Shown: positions 61,637 to 64,000 of the stretch, one piece after another
How positions within the stretch are numbered: the stretch's first letter is position 1
Layout: every line of letters begins with the position of its first letter
Source of the DNA: Cyanobacteria bacterium RU_5_0
GTDB lineage: Bacteria > Cyanobacteriota > Cyanobacteriia > Elainellales > Elainellaceae
Direction: 5' to 3'
NCBI GenBank assembly: GCA_012033255.1
Contig: JAAUSF010000004.1
Location: 1-64,000, forward strand
Length of the DNA: 64,000 nucleotides
The notes under the pieces: model-generated
What the model was told of the DNA's origin: nothing
The model's input: only the letters and a program-made list of their open reading frames with translations
Databases searched by the model: none
Program-made: the position numbers and the translations under genes

Positions 61637-62623
61637 GTGGTGACTGCACAATCCGTTCCTCACTTAATCTTGCGAACTGAATCAGGTAATCGTTTTCTCT
61701 CTCTCGTAGGCGGCAACTGCTGGACGGTTGGGCGAGGCGATGACAACAATTTCGTGCTGCCCGATCGCTGGATCTCTCGTAATCACGCCATGCTCCAACG
61801 CATGGAAACCGGAGAGTTTTATTTAATTGATTTGGGCAGTCGCAATGGCTCGTTTGTCAACGGACGACGAGTCAGTGTGCCTGTAACCTTACAAAATTGC
61901 GATCGGCTTACCTTTGGTCAAACAGAACTCGAATTTTATGCGCCTGATATTGATCAGGCAGCTGATTCGTCGATCGGTGGCGACTCTCAAGAATTCACTG
62001 CTACAGCGACCCTGCACGTTCGCCGTCTCATCTCCGTCTTGGTGGTAGACATCCGGAATTTTACGGTAATGACCCGCCAGATTGATGAGAAAGTTTTATC
62101 AGAAGTGATTGGCACTTGGTTCCGATGTGCGGGCGACATTATTCGAGAATACGGCAGTTGGGTCGATAAATATATCGGTGATGCTGTCATGGCAGTCTGG
62201 ATTCACGGCGCACAAGGGGTCAGCTACGAGGAGATGATCCGGATCACCCGTGCCCTCAATGCCCTACACAAGATGACTAGTAAACTTCACGAACGTTATC
62301 CTCTGCCCTTTCCCCTGCGAATTGGAGCCGGACTGAACACGGGCTATGCGATGGTGGGGAATACGGGCACGGGCGATCGCCCAGACTATACGGCGCTGGG
62401 AGATACAGTAAACGCAGCGTTCCGCTTAGAATCGTCAACTAAGCAAATTGGCATGGATGTTGCGCTTGGCGAGACCACCTACCAATATCTCTCAGAATCC
62501 GGCGTGGGAAATTTATTTAAGCAGCATACGGTTAACCTAAAAGGATATGACGTACCAACGATTACCTATGCAGGCTCATTTACTGACTTGGAAGTATTCC
62601 TGGAGTCAGTTGGCAATCCCTGA
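61637..62623 (+). CDS. FHA domain-adenylate/guanylate cyclase fusion
   Basis: 328 residues. The FHA domain (about 30-95) has the phosphothreonine-binding set VGRGDDN, RWISRNH and SRNGSFVNG. The class III cyclase domain (about 130-300) has the metal Asp in VVDIRNFT, the KYIGDAVMAVW region, and the transition-state Asn/Arg in VNAAFRLES. All are present, so it should make cAMP (or cGMP) when recruited to a phosphorylated partner. It begins with GTG at 61637. It converges with rpmA across a terminator. Linkage to Ser/Thr kinase signalling is an inference from the FHA domain. Confidence 0.92.
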   Translation: MVTAQSVPHLILRTESGNRFLSLVGGNCWTVGRGDDNNFVLPDRWISRNHAMLQRMETGEFYLIDLGSRNGSFVNGRRVSVPVTLQNCDRLTFGQTELEFYAPDIDQAADSSIGGDSQEFTATATLHVRRLISVLVVDIRNFTVMTRQIDEKVLSEVIGTWFRCAGDIIREYGSWVDKYIGDAVMAVWIHGAQGVSYEEMIRITRALNALHKMTSKLHERYPLPFPLRIGAGLNTGYAMVGNTGTGDRPDYTALGDTVNAAFRLESSTKQIGMDVALGETTYQYLSESGVGNLFKQHTVNLKGYDVPTITYAGSFTDLEVFLESVGNP

Positions 62624-62675
62624 TTCATTGCAGATTTCATATGACGAATAACGTTCATTTTTTCTAACAAAAACC

Positions 62676-62700
62676 GGGGTAGACATAGAAACGCTACCCC
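62676..62700 (-). terminator. Intrinsic terminator of rplU-rpmA
   Basis: On the minus strand GGGGTAG pairs with CTACCCC around an 11-base loop, followed by GGTTTTTG. It lies 37 bp after the rpmA stop, between the convergent cyclase and rpmA genes. It can act on both strands, but the T-tract favours the ribosomal transcript. Confidence 0.8.
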
Positions 62701-62737
62701 TCAAGGAAACAACAGAAATTCCGAACGATCGCTAGCC

Positions 62738-63010
62738 TTATGCGGATGCCAATACTTCCGCCGGATAAACACTAACCTTCTTGCGGCTCTTGCCTTTCCG
62801 CTCGAACGTGACTACACCATCCACTAGCGCAAATAGAGTATCATCCTTTCCGCGACCAACATTTGAACCGGGATGGAATTTCGTGCCCCGTTGCCGAACG
62901 AGGATATTGCCTGCCCTTACAACTTGCCCACCATAACGTTTGACACCAAGCCGTTGAGCATTGGAATCCCGTCCGTTACGAGTACTACCTGTCCCTTTTT
63001 TATGAGCCAT
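62738..63010 (-). CDS. rpmA: 50S ribosomal protein L27
   Basis: 90 residues from the ATG at 63010, which gives [24 protein letters not shown], the standard N-terminus near the peptidyl-transferase centre; GGAGG is 7 bases upstream, and a frame to 63022 would add four residues. [10 protein letters not shown]-type [22 protein letters not shown] follows. No N-terminal cleavage extension as in Firmicutes is seen. The second gene of the universal rplU-rpmA operon, with a terminator after it. Confidence 0.97.
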   Translation of the reverse strand: MAHKKGTGSTRNGRDSNAQRLGVKRYGGQVVRAGNILVRQRGTKFHPGSNVGRGKDDTLFALVDGVVTFERKGKSRKKVSVYPAEVLASA

Positions 63011-63045
63011 GATTGCCTCCACTGACTTTCAATTCAATCTATCCA

Positions 63046-63522
63046 CTACTCTTCAGTTGCTTCTTCAGTAGGAGCATCTGTTGGCTCAGCCACCGTTTCC
63101 TCAGCCATTGCGGAGGTGACAGCCAAATCCTCTGTCTCTTCAACATGAGTGTCTTCTGGCTCAGCCACCAAACTCGCTGGGGTTTCGCTGCCACTCACGA
63201 TCGCCCCATTCAAACGAATTGAGGTGATCATTAGCCGAGTCAACTCTTGGCGGTGTCCCTGCTTCTTGCGGGTTTTCTTCTTGGGGCGCATTTTGTAAAC
63301 AATGATCTTGCGACCTCGCAGGTGACGCAGCACCGTCCCCTCCACTGTCGCTCCGTCAACCCAAGGCTGACCCACAGAGATCTCTCCATCGCTATCGACA
63401 AAGAGGACTCGATCGATCGTCACCGAACCATCCTCTTCCACGGGAAGCCGCTCAACATCATAAAAGCGACCCGGTTCAACCCGCAGTTGCTTACCGCCTG
63501 TTTCAATAATTGCGTATGCCAT
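63046..63522 (-). CDS. rplU: 50S ribosomal protein L21 with acidic C-terminal extension
   Basis: The first about 108 residues are ordinary L21 ([26 protein letters not shown], then [30 protein letters not shown]). A 50-residue tail rich in Glu, Thr, Ala and Val ([15 protein letters not shown]...EE) follows; bacterial L21 is about 103 residues and cyanobacterial forms are often longer. rpmA follows 35 bp downstream. The tail is predicted disordered and would sit at the ribosome surface; its use is unknown. The start at 63522 is the family start. Confidence 0.96.
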   Translation of the reverse strand: MAYAIIETGGKQLRVEPGRFYDVERLPVEEDGSVTIDRVLFVDSDGEISVGQPWVDGATVEGTVLRHLRGRKIIVYKMRPKKKTRKKQGHRQELTRLMITSIRLNGAIVSGSETPASLVAEPEDTHVEETEDLAVTSAMAEETVAEPTDAPTEEATEE

Positions 63523-63826
63523 GAATTCGCCTCAAATACTGCCGTACAGGTAGCTCTAGGCATTTTGAAACCTGATCCGAGCAAAATAAGTAGTCAACTA
63601 GTCAACAATATATTATGGCTAATTATTATGAGAGGCGTCAACTGGTAGTTAACCTAAATAGTACTTTGTCAGAGAATCTCTAAATCGGTACTTTTGAGCT
63701 ACCAAAGCAGCCCATAATACTACTAATTTATAGTTAGTGCTTAATGTAACGATGCCCATTTTCCATGTCTTGGATAAAGGCACTGCCTGTGAAGGTTGCC
63801 CAAAAACACTGCTCCAGAGGATATTC
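63523..63826. other. Divergent promoter region between rplU and the last gene
   Basis: 304 bp, AT-rich. It contains a tandem direct repeat TAGTCAAC (63591-63598 and 63599-63606) and a nearby GTCAACTGGTAGTTAAC dyad-like sequence (about 63638-63654). No ribosomal leader motif was recognised. No gene. Confidence 0.5.
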
Positions 63827-64000
63827 ATGGAATCAGCCTGGAAGCACATCTACCCCTGGATCAAAACAGCAGTCCTTAATTTAGAGTCTGTAGATTACTT
63901 ATTGCGACAGGTGGTAGATCAGATCGCGACAGCTTATAACGCAGAATGCCTGCTATGGGCTGGAATGGAGACGGGATCGGCCGATGCGATGCGGGTGTAT
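63827..64000 (+). CDS. N-terminus of a probable GAF-domain sensor protein (cut by window end)
   Basis: 58 residues before the sequence ends. AGAGGA lies five bases before the ATG. SVDYLLRQVVDQIATAYNAECLLWAG resembles the start of a GAF-type signalling domain, as found at the N-terminus of cyanobacterial sensor kinases. The rest of the gene is outside the window, so neither kinase nor other output can be seen. Moderate confidence that it is a real gene; low for the exact class. Confidence 0.6.
   Translation, partial: MESAWKHIYPWIKTAVLNLESVDYLLRQVVDQIATAYNAECLLWAGMETGSADAMRVY

Noticed and set aside
63649-63849. 66-codon minus-strand frame near the window end
   Set aside because: It overlaps the start of a more convincing plus-strand gene with a good SD and has no recognisable features.

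Overview
This window is chromosomal DNA of a cyanobacterium, probably a Leptolyngbya-like filamentous lineage; the genus is an inference. The evidence is dense HIP1-type GCGATCGC sites, a petG gene, a cytochrome cM gene, the RuBisCO accumulation factor raf1, a DevBCA-type exporter, DUF3120 and DUF4278 proteins, and a cyanobacterial LexA box in front of lexA. Most of it reads as ordinary core and accessory chromosome. No prophage, CRISPR array or complete insertion sequence was seen, but small palindromic elements and heptanucleotide repeats are common.

Layout. 0.2-2.7 kb: a small zinc-ribbon protein followed by egtB and egtD (ergothioneine). 3.1-8.1 kb: a TetR regulator diverging from a DevB/DevC exporter, whose ATPase devA is separated from devBC by an acetyltransferase and an opposing membrane protein. 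8.1-9.0 kb: small DUF4278 and membrane proteins. 9.2-15 kb: a REC-histidine kinase/NarL regulator pair and a large DAHL-PAS hybrid kinase. 15-19.7 kb: an RND efflux pump with its adaptor. 20-26 kb: cysK, hisH, rsmD, petG, cytM, a secreted CAP protein, lexA and a DUF429 protein. 26-37 kb: a methyltransferase, a transglutaminase-like protein, a Kef-type antiporter, an M16 protease and an S9 peptidase. 37.9 kb: tRNA-Ala(GGC), then raf1. 39-45 kb: two polytopic membrane proteins (GT39-type and DUF2079) and a frame-broken UvrD-like helicase. 45-49 kb: ATPase and binding protein of an osmoprotectant-type ABC importer without a permease, a beta-propeller-like protein and a 2OG-Fe(II) oxygenase. 49.8-58 kb: a four-gene fatty-acid beta-oxidation operon (fadD-like, fadN-type, fadA, fadE). 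58-64 kb: a truncated azoreductase, a tiny secreted repeat peptide, uppP, a DUF3120 protein, an FHA-adenylate cyclase, rplU-rpmA and the start of a probable sensor protein.

What stands out. Cyanobacteria are usually described as lacking beta-oxidation, so a compact fad operon is notable. Its first gene is an acyl-CoA-synthetase homologue in which the A3 phosphate-binding motif, the A5 glutamate and the A10 lysine are all replaced, while the rest of the fold is recognisable. This suggests a pseudoenzyme or altered chemistry at the head of an operon whose other enzymes keep their catalytic residues. Two 95-bp palindromic elements lie 42 kb apart in opposite orientation and differ only in the central loop. 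Heptanucleotide repeats sit inside at least two coding regions (hybrid kinase ATPase domain, helicase), and the helicase frame is broken beside one of them. A 53-residue secreted protein made of two near-identical 15-residue repeats was found outside the longer reading frames.
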